The position numbers and the translations under genes were made by a program. Shown here in pieces: positions 38,601 through 48,000 of a DNA stretch of 64,000 nucleotides. Positions within the stretch are counted from its first letter, which is position 1, and the number at the start of each line of letters is the position of its first letter. Under the pieces are notes generated by a model that saw only the letters and a program-made list of their open reading frames with translations, did no database searches and was not told the origin of the DNA. Source of the DNA: Candidatus Krumholzibacteriota bacterium (GTDB lineage Bacteria; Krumholzibacteriota; Krumholzibacteriia; LZORAL124-64-63). The stretch lies in NCBI GenBank assembly GCA_022711765.1, contig JAKLEB010000001.1, forward strand, positions 1,036,694 to 1,100,693, written 5' to 3'.

Positions 38601-39659
38601 GATGCCCTGGTTGAACTTGGCAGTGATCTGGCTCGCGAAGGGCGAGGCGAACACGGTGTCGATCTGGGCGTAGCCGCGGTGCTGCAGTTCTTCCTTGAGC
38701 CACTGGTTGACGTAGATCGTGGTCTCGCCCGAGCTGGACTGGTCGCCGACCAGCAGGGCGCGCGAGTACCAGCCGGGGTCGGTCGCGAGGTCGGGCTCGC
38801 GCTCGTAGCGCAGGATCTTCTGCACGATGTTCGAGAGCTCGACGACCGAGCGGGCGCTGAGGCGGCCGAGGTGCACGTCGGACAGGTCGTCGCCGCCCTC
38901 CAGGGTGGTGTAGTAGTGGTCGCCCTCGCCGTTGTAGCCTGACACGCTCTCGTGCCAGGTCGCGACGGGGCAGGTGCCGTTCGCGTCGCCCGCGAGGCAC
39001 ACGTACGCCAGGGGATCCTCGGCGGTGTCGTAGACCTGCTGGATGTAGGCCAGGATCTGGGCGGTCGAGGTGCCGGTAGTCTGCGTGGTGACCGCTTGCA
39101 CGGTATAGCCCTGCTGCCGCCGCCACTCCAGGAGCGGCTCGACCGCGGCGGCCGCGCCCGTCGTCGACGTGATGATCATCAGATAGGTGCCGGGAACCTC
39201 CTCGAACTCCTGCCGCACGGCCGCCCCGCCCAGGGCCTGCGACTCGATCAGTCGCGCGAACGTGGCCGCGATGCGCTGGCGCTGCGGCCGCGGGGCGCCG
39301 GGATCGGCGACGAACGCCAGGTCGAGGTCGAGGCCGCGGGGCGCCGACTTGTCCGGCTGGACGACCAGAGGCACGACCTGGACGCCGTGCATGACGGCCG
39401 GCGAGCCCAGGCTGACCCCGGTCGCGGCCGTCGAGAGCTCGACGCGCTTGCCCGCGGGCACGGCCACGAGGGTCTGCCACGGTTCGACCGCGGCCGGCAG
39501 CTCGACCCGCAGACTGAGGCCGCCGGCGCCGGCGGCTTTCGTGGTCACCGCCGGGGAGTCCTTGGCCAGGACGTTCCCTGCCGCGAGGACGAGGACGAGC
39601 ACGAGCACGAGCAGCGCGAGGCCGGCTGGCACGCGAGCGGCAGCGCGAGAGCGGATCAT
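35625..39659 (-). CDS. secreted C25 (gingipain-class) cysteine peptidase, FlgD-like tail
   Basis: The 1344-residue precursor has a signal peptide, a propeptide and a C25 catalytic domain (about residues 170-490). The catalytic dyad candidates are His248 in EGDHYY and Cys389 in MPTCGSGSF. Ig-like and CARDB-like modules follow, then a nidogen-like module (SICSNGWAALG, APFWDDL), a GGEVWGVGQ-type domain and the C-terminal FlgD-like tail (VPNPFNPQTVIGF, GRLVRTL, GTYVYRL). GGAGG precedes the ATG at 39659. The enzyme is expected to be exported and anchored by its tail. It is a paralogue of the 1560-residue peptidase at 45-50 kb. Confidence 0.92.
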   Translation of the reverse strand: MIRSRAAARVPAGLALLVLVLVLVLAAGNVLAKDSPAVTTKAAGAGGLSLRVELPAAVEPWQTLVAVPAGKRVELSTAATGVSLGSPAVMHGVQVVPLVVQPDKSAPRGLDLDLAFVADPGAPRPQRQRIAATFARLIESQALGGAAVRQEFEEVPGTYLMIITSTTGAAAAVEPLLEWRRQQGYTVQAVTTQTTGTSTAQILAYIQQVYDTAEDPLAYVCLAGDANGTCPVATWHESVSGYNGEGDHYYTTLEGGDDLSDVHLGRLSARSVVELSNIVQKILRYEREPDLATDPGWYSRALLVGDQSSSGETTIYVNQWLKEELQHRGYAQIDTVFASPFASQITAKFNQGISAYAYRGYIGMSGFSTGYIDNLANAGELAFAIMPTCGSGSFAAATHTYSEAMLRNPTGAAIGAIGTATSGTHTRYNNCYFHGAWEGAVNERDRHLGYAHTRGKLELFRQYGVGEPSIPEIWSVWNNLMGDPATEMRQALPTVPVVTYPAVVPAAAGTIPVTVTRPGGEPLAGARVALYRDSSLRSSGVTGEAGEVLLPLPAGAGAGAVQVTVTGDDLFPHRGSLLIGAVTTYCVQDGWIWSDGADGMPDPGETADLTVQIRNLGDQAATAVVTSLAAASAGVQVAGGDVVVDSVPAGAVVPAGPWTVSLAADVPDGEDAILSLAAVAGGETWQSRVDLPVSAPAFVVDAIQWSGAPGWSGSLQVTLRNAGSTPAVGAVATFTTASGFLILTGPVAAALGNVPTAGTALAPFQLAVSADAWGGYLAPCALTVTTATGTRQVIELPLTVGVGSLDSPVGPGTLGYLAWDEQDPSPDAPVFWWREIDPNHGGAGTDVGLTDFGAAQDDTRTFDLPFAFRYHGADYDRISICSNGWAALGQTYFQDWRNWGLPAAGAPDPLLAPFWDDLLQSGTNRVYHDYDAAAGVYVVQWSRMRNDVNGQQNFELLLYDPLVHPTATGDGLIVFQYQQVTNNDSSRGYATAGIQDGPDGLTWTYFNRYATGARSLAAGRAIAWVPAAPAIPAAMSVSPASFSVVLEPDQTSERTLTIENTGQAGSILVWQLAVQENGGIAARGAGGRERTITVLAPNGGEVWGVGQNRIVSWSAAGGVERVTLQLDRGLGGGWETLASNLAAATGSWTWPVTGPASATCRVRALDEVDVLINDVSDGVFAIEDEVSWVIPGQVAGETPAGSAAQIPLTIDANGLAPGVYDLDLVVMSNGGAPVVVPVHLVVGTVTPVPAVAADLALGQNVPNPFNPQTVIGFALPRDANVRLRIHDLRGRLVRTLLAGPLAAGRHEVVFDGRSDDGQRLASGTYVYRLEAGGELLSRRLTLVK

Positions 39660-39781
39660 GGTCACCTCCGGGATTACGGGAGCCTGCGAGAACTCATATT
39701 CTATAGCATCTCTAGGCCAAAAAGCTAATGAAATGCCTCATTCATGCGGCGATCTGCCGATGAGAGCCCGCGCGGCGCGGC

Positions 39782-42715
39782 TCAGCGCGCGTCGCCGATC
39801 GCCGAGAATGCGGCCCAGAGGTTCGGGTGAGCGAGCGGGATGCCGGTCGCGGCGACACCCGGATCGCGCGCGAAACCGCGCTTGGTCGCCGCGAGCGCCT
39901 GCGTCCGCGAGCTGGTCGCAGACGTGGTCAACCGGGCATAGTACCCGGCCATGAATTCGGCCGCGCCGTCGCCGCCGACGTCCCACAGAGCGGCGACGAC
40001 GCTGTGCGCGCCCGCGTAGAGGAACGCCTGACTCAGGCCAACGAGACCCTCGCCCGCCACGAGCTCGCCGAGAGCCGACGAACAGGCCGACAGGACGACC
40101 TGGTCGCAGGCCAGGTCGAGGGCGAAGATCTCGGCCACGTCGAGGAACCCGTCGTCGCCTCCGGTCGCGGCCAGCACCAGGCCGGAGTACTGCGGCCGTT
40201 CCTCGTTGAAGAGTCCGTGGGTGGCCAGGTGCACCGACCGCCAGGGGACAGGCCCAGCAGCCGCCGTCCGCAGGCGATCGGCCGTGGCCGCGACACCGGT
40301 GTAGACCCGGGCCCGTTCGCCGTACAGGTCGGCCAGGCGCCGCGCCTCCGCGGTCGCGCCGGGAACCGGCGCCAATCCAGCGGCGCCGGCGACCCGCACG
40401 AAGACGCTGGCCTCGGCGGGGCTCGGCAACGCGGGATCCGCGAGCAGGAGCAAGGGCGCCGCGGATCCCGGCAGCGGCGGCAGCCGGCGGAGCTCGGCGA
40501 GCGCGCTCACCGAGGGCGTGGTCGCCAGCTCGACCAGCTCGACCAGCCACGGCAGCCGAGCGAACTCTCCGGCGTCCGAGTCGCGGACCGGCAGCGCCTC
40601 CAGCGGCAGGTAGTGGAGCAGACCGTCCGGCACGACGATCACCCGGCGAACACCGGCGAGCTCGCCGAGGAACGGATCGAGGAGCGCACGCGCCGCAGCG
40701 CGGGCAGCCGGCACGTACCAGGCGGCGTCGGCGCCGGTCAGGGAAGGATCCTGCAGCAGAGGCACCAGGGCGCGCACGAGGGACTCGATCTCCGCCTCGG
40801 CCGGCAACCGGCGGACGATGAACCGGTCGTCGGAGATCAACCAGGCGTGGGAATGGCGCGCGCCCAGCTGGAACTCCAGGATCGCCTCTCCCGGCTCCAG
40901 CACCGACTCGCGCAGCTCGGACAGGGTGACCGGCTGCGGGTAGCGCAGGTTCGCGTAGCGCGGGTCGGCGGCGCGCAGATCGGCCTCCAGCACCTCCAGG
41001 CGGGACTCCAGCCGGCGGATCGCGGCGTCCAGCGCAACCGCGCTGTCAGGCGCGGCAGCGCGCCGTTCCTCCAGCCCGGCAATGCCGTCGAGGATCGCGG
41101 TCTCGCGCTCGCGGAACGATGGATCGGCGCGCAGGCGCAGGTCGACCTCGGTCTCGGCCAGCAGGTCGAGCAGCCAGCGACCCCGCCCCTGCTGGGCCAC
41201 CTCCCAGGCGCGCTCGGCGTGGCCGGCGGTCGGTTCCCCCACGTGGCGATCGTAGAGCACGTCCACCAGCGCATCGAACGAGCGGCCGACCTGGCTGAAG
41301 TAGCCGCTCTGCACGCTCGCCGAGCCGCCGCTGCGCCGGCGCACCTGCAGGACGGTGGCCACCGCGTGCTCGAGCTGAGCCTGCGCCACGTCGAGGCGGC
41401 CCTCGCGACGGGCGATCTCCGCGAGTCCCGCCCGCGCCGATTCCTGCAGGTCGAAGTAGCCGAGCGCATCGGCTCGTTCGGTGGCCGCCTCCAGCAGCGG
41501 CCGGGCCGCGGCGAGCAGATCCTCGTCGATCAGCGCGTGCCCCTTGACCTCGAGCGCCTTGGCCTCGTCCAGGGGAAGCTCGAACTCGCGCGCGTACGCG
41601 ACGGCCGAGTCCAGATCGGCGAGTCCCCGCGCGAGGTCGCCCAGCACGCAACGGCTCTGGCCGATCGCGAGCAGGATCGTCGACTCGGTACGCCGGTCGC
41701 CCGACGCCCTCACGAGCGCGAGGGCCTCTTCGTAGCGCGGCAGCGCGGCCGCGTGCTGGCCCTGGAACGCCAGGATGGACGCCAGATTCGTCAGGTACCA
41801 GCCCTGGCGCCGCGGATCGGTCGTCAGGTCCCCGGCCTCTCGATACTGCGCCTGTGCGCGGGCGAAGTCGCCGGTCAGGAAGTGGATCCCGGCCTGGTCG
41901 CCCAGGCACCCGGAGAGCACCTCGGGATCGCCGCAGGAGCGCGCGAGGTCCTCGGCGGCCTGCAGCGTGACCATCGCCCGCGTGAGCTCGCCTCGCATCG
42001 CGTGGGTGGTGCCGATGAAGTGCAGGGCCCGCGCGCGTCCCGGCTGGTCGCCCGCCTCGGTGTACGCCGCATAGGCCTCCTCGCGCAGGGCGAGCGCGCC
42101 GTCGAGGTCCATGCGCAGCCGCTGGATGACGGAAAGGGACAGTGCCGCGTCGCCGCGCCAGCGTGGCAGGCCGAGGGCCATCGCGGCCTGGCGGGCGGAT
42201 TCCAGGTGCTCGGCGGCACGGTCCATCTCGCGGGTGCGGACCAGGACGCGGCCGAGGTTGAGCCGGGCCAGCGCGAGGGCCATCGGCTGATCGAGCTCGG
42301 CCGCGAGGCGCTCGCACCGTTCGAGACGCGGCTCTGCCGCGGTCTCCGGTTGCGAGTCGAGCTCGAGGACCACCAGGCGTTCGAGGGCGACGAGCACCGC
42401 CAGGCTATCGCCCCGCGCCTCGCCGGCGGACAGCAGCTCGGCGTAGGCCGCGGCGGCCCGCGCGGGGTCCGCCGATTCCAGTTCGCGCAGCCGCGCATCG
42501 GTCCCGCCGACCCAGCGGGCGCGGGCCGAGCCCTGCGCTGCGGCCAGGTTCTCGAGCGGGACCGACTGGCCCAGCTCGAGCGAGCGCCAGGCTCCTTCCG
42601 CCAGATCGAGGTCGACGGCGCCGGACCGACCGGCGGCCGCGAGCAAGCCCACGAGGACAACGATCTTGCCATTCCTCACGCCGGCGGGGGATGATCTGTC
42701 GCGGAGCTTCCACAT
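39782..42715 (-). CDS. exported TPR-CHAT protease
   Basis: A 977-residue protein with a hydrophobic N-terminal export-like segment (KIVVLVGLLAAAG). About ten TPR-like helical repeats follow in the first 500 residues, and the C-terminal CHAT domain is a caspase-fold peptidase with His833 in HLATHGLF and Cys878 in LSACSSALG. CHAT-TPR proteins cleave or sense partners in signalling and defence. The ATG at 42715 has GAGGTG just upstream. The gene diverges from an ECF sigma gene with 97 bases between the starts. It precedes, on the same strand, the C25 peptidase. The start and signal suggest a periplasmic or secreted location, unusual for CHAT. Confidence 0.88.
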   Translation of the reverse strand: MWKLRDRSSPAGVRNGKIVVLVGLLAAAGRSGAVDLDLAEGAWRSLELGQSVPLENLAAAQGSARARWVGGTDARLRELESADPARAAAAYAELLSAGEARGDSLAVLVALERLVVLELDSQPETAAEPRLERCERLAAELDQPMALALARLNLGRVLVRTREMDRAAEHLESARQAAMALGLPRWRGDAALSLSVIQRLRMDLDGALALREEAYAAYTEAGDQPGRARALHFIGTTHAMRGELTRAMVTLQAAEDLARSCGDPEVLSGCLGDQAGIHFLTGDFARAQAQYREAGDLTTDPRRQGWYLTNLASILAFQGQHAAALPRYEEALALVRASGDRRTESTILLAIGQSRCVLGDLARGLADLDSAVAYAREFELPLDEAKALEVKGHALIDEDLLAAARPLLEAATERADALGYFDLQESARAGLAEIARREGRLDVAQAQLEHAVATVLQVRRRSGGSASVQSGYFSQVGRSFDALVDVLYDRHVGEPTAGHAERAWEVAQQGRGRWLLDLLAETEVDLRLRADPSFRERETAILDGIAGLEERRAAAPDSAVALDAAIRRLESRLEVLEADLRAADPRYANLRYPQPVTLSELRESVLEPGEAILEFQLGARHSHAWLISDDRFIVRRLPAEAEIESLVRALVPLLQDPSLTGADAAWYVPAARAAARALLDPFLGELAGVRRVIVVPDGLLHYLPLEALPVRDSDAGEFARLPWLVELVELATTPSVSALAELRRLPPLPGSAAPLLLLADPALPSPAEASVFVRVAGAAGLAPVPGATAEARRLADLYGERARVYTGVAATADRLRTAAAGPVPWRSVHLATHGLFNEERPQYSGLVLAATGGDDGFLDVAEIFALDLACDQVVLSACSSALGELVAGEGLVGLSQAFLYAGAHSVVAALWDVGGDGAAEFMAGYYARLTTSATSSRTQALAATKRGFARDPGVAATGIPLAHPNLWAAFSAIGDAR

Positions 42716-42812
42716 GGGCCACCTCGGTCCCTGGGTAGCGAATGTCAGCACGAGCCCCATAGCAGCAGTATCGCACGACCGCGTCGACCGGCAACCGACC
42801 CGGGAGCTGTCG

Positions 42813-43436
42813 TTGGACGAACCGCGCTTGCAGGAATCGCTCGATCAACTCCGCCGCCGCGCGCTCGACGGCGACGCGCGGGCCGAGGCCAGGCTCTTCA
42901 CCGAGCTGCGCGTAAGGTTCCTGACCATCGCCAAACGCAGAGTGCAACCGGACCACGCCGAGGACATCGTCCACGAGGCACTCGGGATCGTCCTGGCGAA
43001 GAACCAGGACCTCGGCCGCGACCGGAGCATACTCCTGTGGGGGCTGACCGTGTTGCGCAATGTCATCGGCAATCACTACCAGGCCCGCCGCCGGGAAATC
43101 GCCCAGACCGTGCAGGTCGACGACTGGCGGACCATTCCCGAGGCGGCGATCGCCGCCGACCCCGTCGACCTGCTCGGCACCGCCGAGTCCGCGGCGCGGC
43201 TCGAGGCCGCGCTCGCCGAGCTGACCCGCTCGGCGCCGCGCTGTGGCGCCATCTTCGCGTGCATCCTGGAGAGCCTCGAGCGCGGCGGCGGCGCCCGCGA
43301 GATCAGCCAGCGCGCTCTCGCAGCAGTGCAGCGCCTCTACCCGGACCTGACGCACAACGCCTTCTACGTCACCCTCCATCGCTGCCGCGCGCGGCTGCGC
43401 AGCCTGCTCGACGAGTCCGAGGTGGCCAATGGCTGA
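42813..43436 (+). CDS. ECF-type RNA polymerase sigma factor
   Basis: The 207-residue protein has region 2 (RRRALDGDARAEARLFTELRVRF ... DHAEDIVHEALGIVL) and a C-terminal region 4-like helix (FYVTLHRCRARLRSLL). The TTG start at 42813 is preferred because GGGAG is six bases upstream; an ATG at 42714 would overlap the divergent gene and lacks a ribosome-binding site. Its stop overlaps the anti-sigma-like gene by 8 bases. It probably directs transcription of envelope or secreted-protein genes around it. Confidence 0.8.
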   Translation: MDEPRLQESLDQLRRRALDGDARAEARLFTELRVRFLTIAKRRVQPDHAEDIVHEALGIVLAKNQDLGRDRSILLWGLTVLRNVIGNHYQARRREIAQTVQVDDWRTIPEAAIAADPVDLLGTAESAARLEAALAELTRSAPRCGAIFACILESLERGGGAREISQRALAAVQRLYPDLTHNAFYVTLHRCRARLRSLLDESEVANG

Positions 43437-44214
43437 CCGATCGTCCGAACGCGAGATCCGCCCCGCCGACCTGCTCGCGGCCTACGAGCTGGGCCTGCTC
43501 GACCCTGCGGATTGCGCGCGATTCGAAGCGGCCACGACGGACGACCCTGACCTGCTGCTGGATCTCTATGACTCCGCCGCCGATGCGCAGGCGCTCGCCC
43601 GCGACCCCGGCCGCTTCGCGCAGGTGATGCGCGCCGCGCTGCGGCCCCCTCGATCCGGGCTCGTCGAGCGGATCCGCCAGCCGTTCCGCCGCGGACCGCG
43701 CCGCTGGGTCCTGGCGCCCGTCGCGGCGGCGCTGGCGCTGGCGGTGTTCCTCCTCGTGCCGGGCGGGGACGAGTCGTTGCGGTCCCTGGCCGTCCTGGAG
43801 CCCCTGCCTGCCTCCCGCGTGGAGGTGCGCGCCGGCGAGTCCCAGGCCGAGGTCGCGTATGGAGCCGCCCTGGACCTCTACCGGGCCAGTCGCTGGCGCG
43901 ACGCGACCGGGGCGTTCCAGCGATCGCTGGACGCCGCCGACGCGACCTGGTCGCGCAGGGATCAAGCGCGGCTGTACCTCGGCAGCAGCCTGCTGCTGGC
44001 CGGCCGGATCGAGGCGGCCATCCCGGAACTCGCGGCCGCCGGCGCCTCTCCCCTGCCGCCGGTCCACGAACGCGCCGCCTGGCAACTCGCCCAGGCGTAC
44101 CTGCTGCTCGACGACCTGGCCCGGGCTCGGGAGACCCTCGCCGGCCTGCGGTCGAGTCCGGTCTACGGCGACCGCGCCGCCGCCTTGCTCGAGACCCTCT
44201 CCGCCCGAGACTGA
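43429..44214 (+). CDS. anti-sigma-like membrane protein with TPR region
   Basis: The 261-residue protein begins with a zinc-finger-less anti-sigma-type segment (DLLAAYELGLLDPADCARFEAA). One membrane helix follows (RWVLAPVAAALALAVFLLV), then a periplasmic TPR-like region (AALDLYRASRWRDATGAFQRSL). This layout fits a transmembrane anti-sigma that senses the envelope. It overlaps the sigma gene by 8 bases. The divergent CHAT protein may be the protease or the target in this circuit; that is inference. Confidence 0.72.
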   Translation: MADRSSEREIRPADLLAAYELGLLDPADCARFEAATTDDPDLLLDLYDSAADAQALARDPGRFAQVMRAALRPPRSGLVERIRQPFRRGPRRWVLAPVAAALALAVFLLVPGGDESLRSLAVLEPLPASRVEVRAGESQAEVAYGAALDLYRASRWRDATGAFQRSLDAADATWSRRDQARLYLGSSLLLAGRIEAAIPELAAAGASPLPPVHERAAWQLAQAYLLLDDLARARETLAGLRSSPVYGDRAAALLETLSARD

Positions 44215-44259
44215 CCGGCCGCGGCGGACGGCGAGCAGCGCGGCCGCCCGTCTGCCCGG

Positions 44260-44288
44260 TTGATCGGGGGGCCCGCCTCTGATACAAT
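44260..44288 (+). promoter_or_regulatory. sigma70-type promoter of tailed secreted protein
   Basis: TTGATC, 17 bases, TACAAT, located 44 bases before the ATG at 44332. Confidence 0.6.
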
Positions 44289-44331
44289 CGAAAATGACTC
44301 CAGAATCACCCACCAGACTGAGGAGACCGCC

Positions 44332-44994
44332 ATGACCCTCGCCCGCTCCCCCGCGTTGACCGTCCTGGTCGTCCTCGCACTCGGCGCCGGCGCCGCCCTC
44401 GCGCAGTCCGGCGGCCGGATCGGCAACCTCAACGACCCCGTCCCGCCTTCGGTGCCCGGCCTCCTCGTGGGCAACCAGGTGTTCGCCTACTTGGTCATGC
44501 CCGACGAGCAGGTCGCGTGCCCCGACGGCGGCTTCATCCTGCAGACCGTCGCGATGACCCTCGACTTCACCGCCGAGCAGGTTCCCGCGACCATCACGGT
44601 CAATGCCGGGCTTCTGGACGCGCACCTCGAGGACAACGGGTTCTACGTGCCGGGCGGCGAGATCGGGACCTCGCCCGAGATCACGGTGACGATCGATGCG
44701 CCGGGTCTCCACGTGATCCCGGTCCCCCTGCAGGGCGCCTGCGGGTGCGAGCCCACGGACGCGCCGTACTTCCTGTCCTTCCGGTACCTCGGACCGGCCG
44801 TCGCCAACCTCGCGATCGACGACCAGCCGGCCCCCGGCATCGTCTATCTCGACAGCGGCAACGGTTACGTCGACATGTACGAGCTCGGCAAGACCTCGGG
44901 CGGCAAGGTGATCATCTGGGGCGACATCGTGTGCTGCATCGCGGTCGGCGCGGAGCCGACGACCTGGCAGGACGTCAAGTCGCTGTTCCGGTAG
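44332..44994 (+). CDS. secreted protein of unknown function with C-terminal TWxxVKxLF motif
   Basis: A 220-residue protein with a clean signal peptide (LTVLVVLALGAGAALAQ). The mature part looks all-beta, with a Cys pair in GACGC and another in VCC, and no catalytic motif. It ends exactly with TTWQDVKSLFR, a motif also found at the ends of the cupredoxin and beta-helix proteins of this window. GAGGAG lies at good spacing before the ATG. Its role is unknown; likely periplasmic or surface. Confidence 0.8.
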   Translation: MTLARSPALTVLVVLALGAGAALAQSGGRIGNLNDPVPPSVPGLLVGNQVFAYLVMPDEQVACPDGGFILQTVAMTLDFTAEQVPATITVNAGLLDAHLEDNGFYVPGGEIGTSPEITVTIDAPGLHVIPVPLQGACGCEPTDAPYFLSFRYLGPAVANLAIDDQPAPGIVYLDSGNGYVDMYELGKTSGGKVIIWGDIVCCIAVGAEPTTWQDVKSLFR

Positions 44995-45039
44995 GATCGG
45001 CCGAGGCAGGCGACGAACCGCGACGAAGCTCCCGCGACG

Positions 45040-45080
45040 AAGCCCGGCGCTCGCGCCGTGAAGACGCGAGCGCCGGGCTT
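45040..45080. terminator. 16-bp bidirectional terminator hairpin
   Basis: AAGCCCGGCGCTCGCG pairs perfectly with CGCGAGCGCCGGGCTT over a 9-base loop. It lies between the stop of the tailed secreted protein (plus) and the end of the large C25 peptidase (minus), 46 and 20 bases away. Confidence 0.8.
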
Positions 45081-45099
45081 TGCGCCCTTCCGGACGGTG

Positions 45100-48000
45100 C
45101 TACTTCACGAGGGTCAGCTTGCGGCTGAGCACCTCTCCGTTCGCGAGCAATCGGTAGACATAGGTCCCTGACGGAAGCGCGCGCCCTCGCTCGTCACGGC
45201 CCGGCCAGACCACCGAGTGGTCGCCGGCAGGCTGCTCGCCCTCGACGAGCACGGCGACGCGCCGGCCCGTCAGGTCGTAGATCGCGAGCTCCACCGGACC
45301 CGCGGCGGGCAACGCGAAGTCGATGCGCGTCAGCGGATTGAACGGGTTGGGGCGGTTCTGCGCGAGCGTGACCGCCGCCGGCAGGTCGCCGACCGGCGTC
45401 ACCGACCCGACCAGGAAGAGCACCGGGACGGTGAGCGCCGGGCCCGCGTTGTGGCTGATGATCAGAAGTTGCTGGTACACGCCGTCCGCGAGGCCCGCGG
45501 CGCTGGCGATCGCGGTCAGCGTCACGGCGCTGCCGGCTTGAACCTCGCCCGACCAGGCGTCGAGCTCGAGCCAGCTGAGGTCGTGCTGGATCGTGAAGTA
45601 GCCGTCGCTCTGGTCGGTGGCCTCGAGATTGACGCGGTCGGTGACCCGCGCGAGGCACGCGCCGCTGACCGGACCCGTGACGATCCAGTCGTGGTGGCCC
45701 TGCGAGGCCGGGACCGCGGCGGCGATGGTCTGCCAGTTCGCCCCGGCGTCGTGCGAGACCTCGACCGTCACGGAGTCGATATCCGGCGTGGCATGCCACA
45801 CGATCTGCCGCGACTCGCCTTCGGACCAGCGTTCGCCGCCGTCGGGGGCCAGGAGGTCCACCGTCTCGACCAGGCAGGCGAGCGAGATCTCGCCGGTGAG
45901 CGTGTGCGGCGGCGAGCCGTACTGATCGCCCTGGAGGATCCAGGGCAGGGTGAGGTCGCCGACGCCGACGTCCACGACGATCGTGACGGTGCCCACGGCG
46001 GTGCGGCCCTCGTGGATCAGGTCGTAGCTGCTGCCCTGCCAGAAGGCGTCGGCGCCGTCGCCGCTGTGGTTCTGCCAGACGAGGTCGCCGTAGTCGTCCA
46101 AGAGATCCGTGCCGCCCAGGAGATCGACGCCCGGCGGCAGGGCGAGCGTCGCGTTCAGGATCCACTCCCAGTCCGGGCTGCCGTTGTGCACGGAGACATG
46201 CAGTGTGATCGGTTCGCCAGGGATGTAGCCGCTCTCCTGCACGGCGAGCCAGCTGCCCGTCAGCGACTTGTCGGGCTCCGCGGGCACGGTGGGATCGGTC
46301 TGGCTGATCGCGTAGAGCAAGGTGGTGCCGGGGACGCCGTTGTTGGCGATGTGCAGGGTCCGGCTCTGCTGGCCGCCGGGCGGGACCGTGAACGTGAGGT
46401 CGAGTGGGTCGACTTCACAGGTGGCGTCCGAGACGAAGCCGGCCGGTACGTAGGTCACCGCGAGACCGGCGGCGAGGGTCGCGGCGCCTGGAGCGTACAG
46501 GTTGGAGTAGGTATAGAGTACGCCGTCGGTCCCGGTCGGGTTCTGGATGCCGGCCGTGGCGTAGTTGCGGGCGTAGTCGTTGTTGGCCACGGTATGGTAC
46601 TGGACGACGATCGTGCCGTCGCCGCTCGCGGTCGGGTGGTGGGCGGGGTCTTCCAGGATCACCTCGAACGTCTGCTCGGAGCCCGAGTCGTTGCGCACGC
46701 GGCTCCACTCCACGATGAACCGGTGCCCCGCCGAGTCGTACCACCGGAACACCCGGTTCGCGCCGTTCTGGTAGAGGTCGTCCCAGAACGCGGCGATCAT
46801 GGCGTCCGGACTGCCGGCCGACGGGATGGTCCAGTTGCGGTAGTCGCGGAAGGTCGTCGCGCCCGGGGCGATCCAGCCGTTGGAGCACACGGCGATCGAG
46901 GAATACTCGCGACCGTAGTAGCGAAAGACGAACGGCAGAGCGACGACTTCCGTGTCGTCCTGCTCGTAACCGAAATCGGAGAGCCCGACGTCCGTGCCGA
47001 ACCCTCCCCGGCTGGGGTCGATCTCGATCCACTCGTACGGCCGGGCGTCCCCATAGCCGGTGTCGCCGCTGTCGAAGGCGTAGTAGCCGTAGGCATCCGG
47101 TCCGGCGGGGTCGCCGTCGCCGACCGCACCGACGGCGATCACGAAGTCCACGCGGCGCCGGGCGCCGTCGGTCTCCGTCACCCGCAGGGTGAGCGGCGCC
47201 AGGTGACCGCGCACGCAATCGTCGGTGAACGTGACGCCGAAGGGGTCGCCGGTATTGGCGGCCTGGCCGTCGATCGGCAGGGCGTTCCAGGCGCCCAGCG
47301 AGTCGGTGATCGCGATCCAGGGGCTGCGCGAGGTGAGGACCGCCGTGGCGCCGGCACACGCGCGATGGCCGAGGTTCGCGAGCGTGACGGCGAGGGTCCC
47401 GGTCGCGCCGGGGAGCGGATCGCCGGCGGAGAACTCGGTGCCCACGACCTCGAGCCGGCTGCCGATCGTGGTCAGCGTCAGCTGCGAGACCCAGGCGCCG
47501 CTGTCGCCGTCGACCGCGATGCGCAGGCGGCACGGCTGCTGGTCCGGCGCGTCGGCGGCGACGGCGACCACGACCGGCTGGTCCCCGGCCTCGGTGCGGC
47601 CGGCGCCGATCGGCGGAAACGTCGCCTCGGGTTGCACGACGGCGATCCAGGGACTCTCGCTCGTCACCGTGGCCACGAGGCCGCTGGCGGGCCCCGAACC
47701 GAGGTTGTGCAGGACGAGGTCGATCGCGAGCGGCTCGCCGGGGTTCGCGACCCCGTCGCCGTCGCCGCCGGCGTCATCGAGCGTCCAGCTCTCGAGGGAG
47801 ACCCAGGTCGCCTGGTCGCCGACCGTGATCTCGCCGCGGTACGGCAGCAGGTTGTGACCGCTCGCGGTGACGAGCAGGCTGCCGGCGTCGAGCACCGGTA
47901 GCGGCAGCGTGATCTGACCGGTCTGGTCGGTCAGGCCGACCACGCGGACCGACGTGCCCTGCACGGCAGCCACGCGCAGGCCCGCGAGCGGCGCACCGTC

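Noticed and set aside
39660..39740. AT-richer stretch with TATAGA before the C25 peptidase
   Set aside because: The -35 candidate matches only three of six bases; promoter not called.
39827..42694. 955-codon plus-strand open frame
   Set aside because: It is antisense to the CHAT protein, with Arg-rich, non-globular composition.
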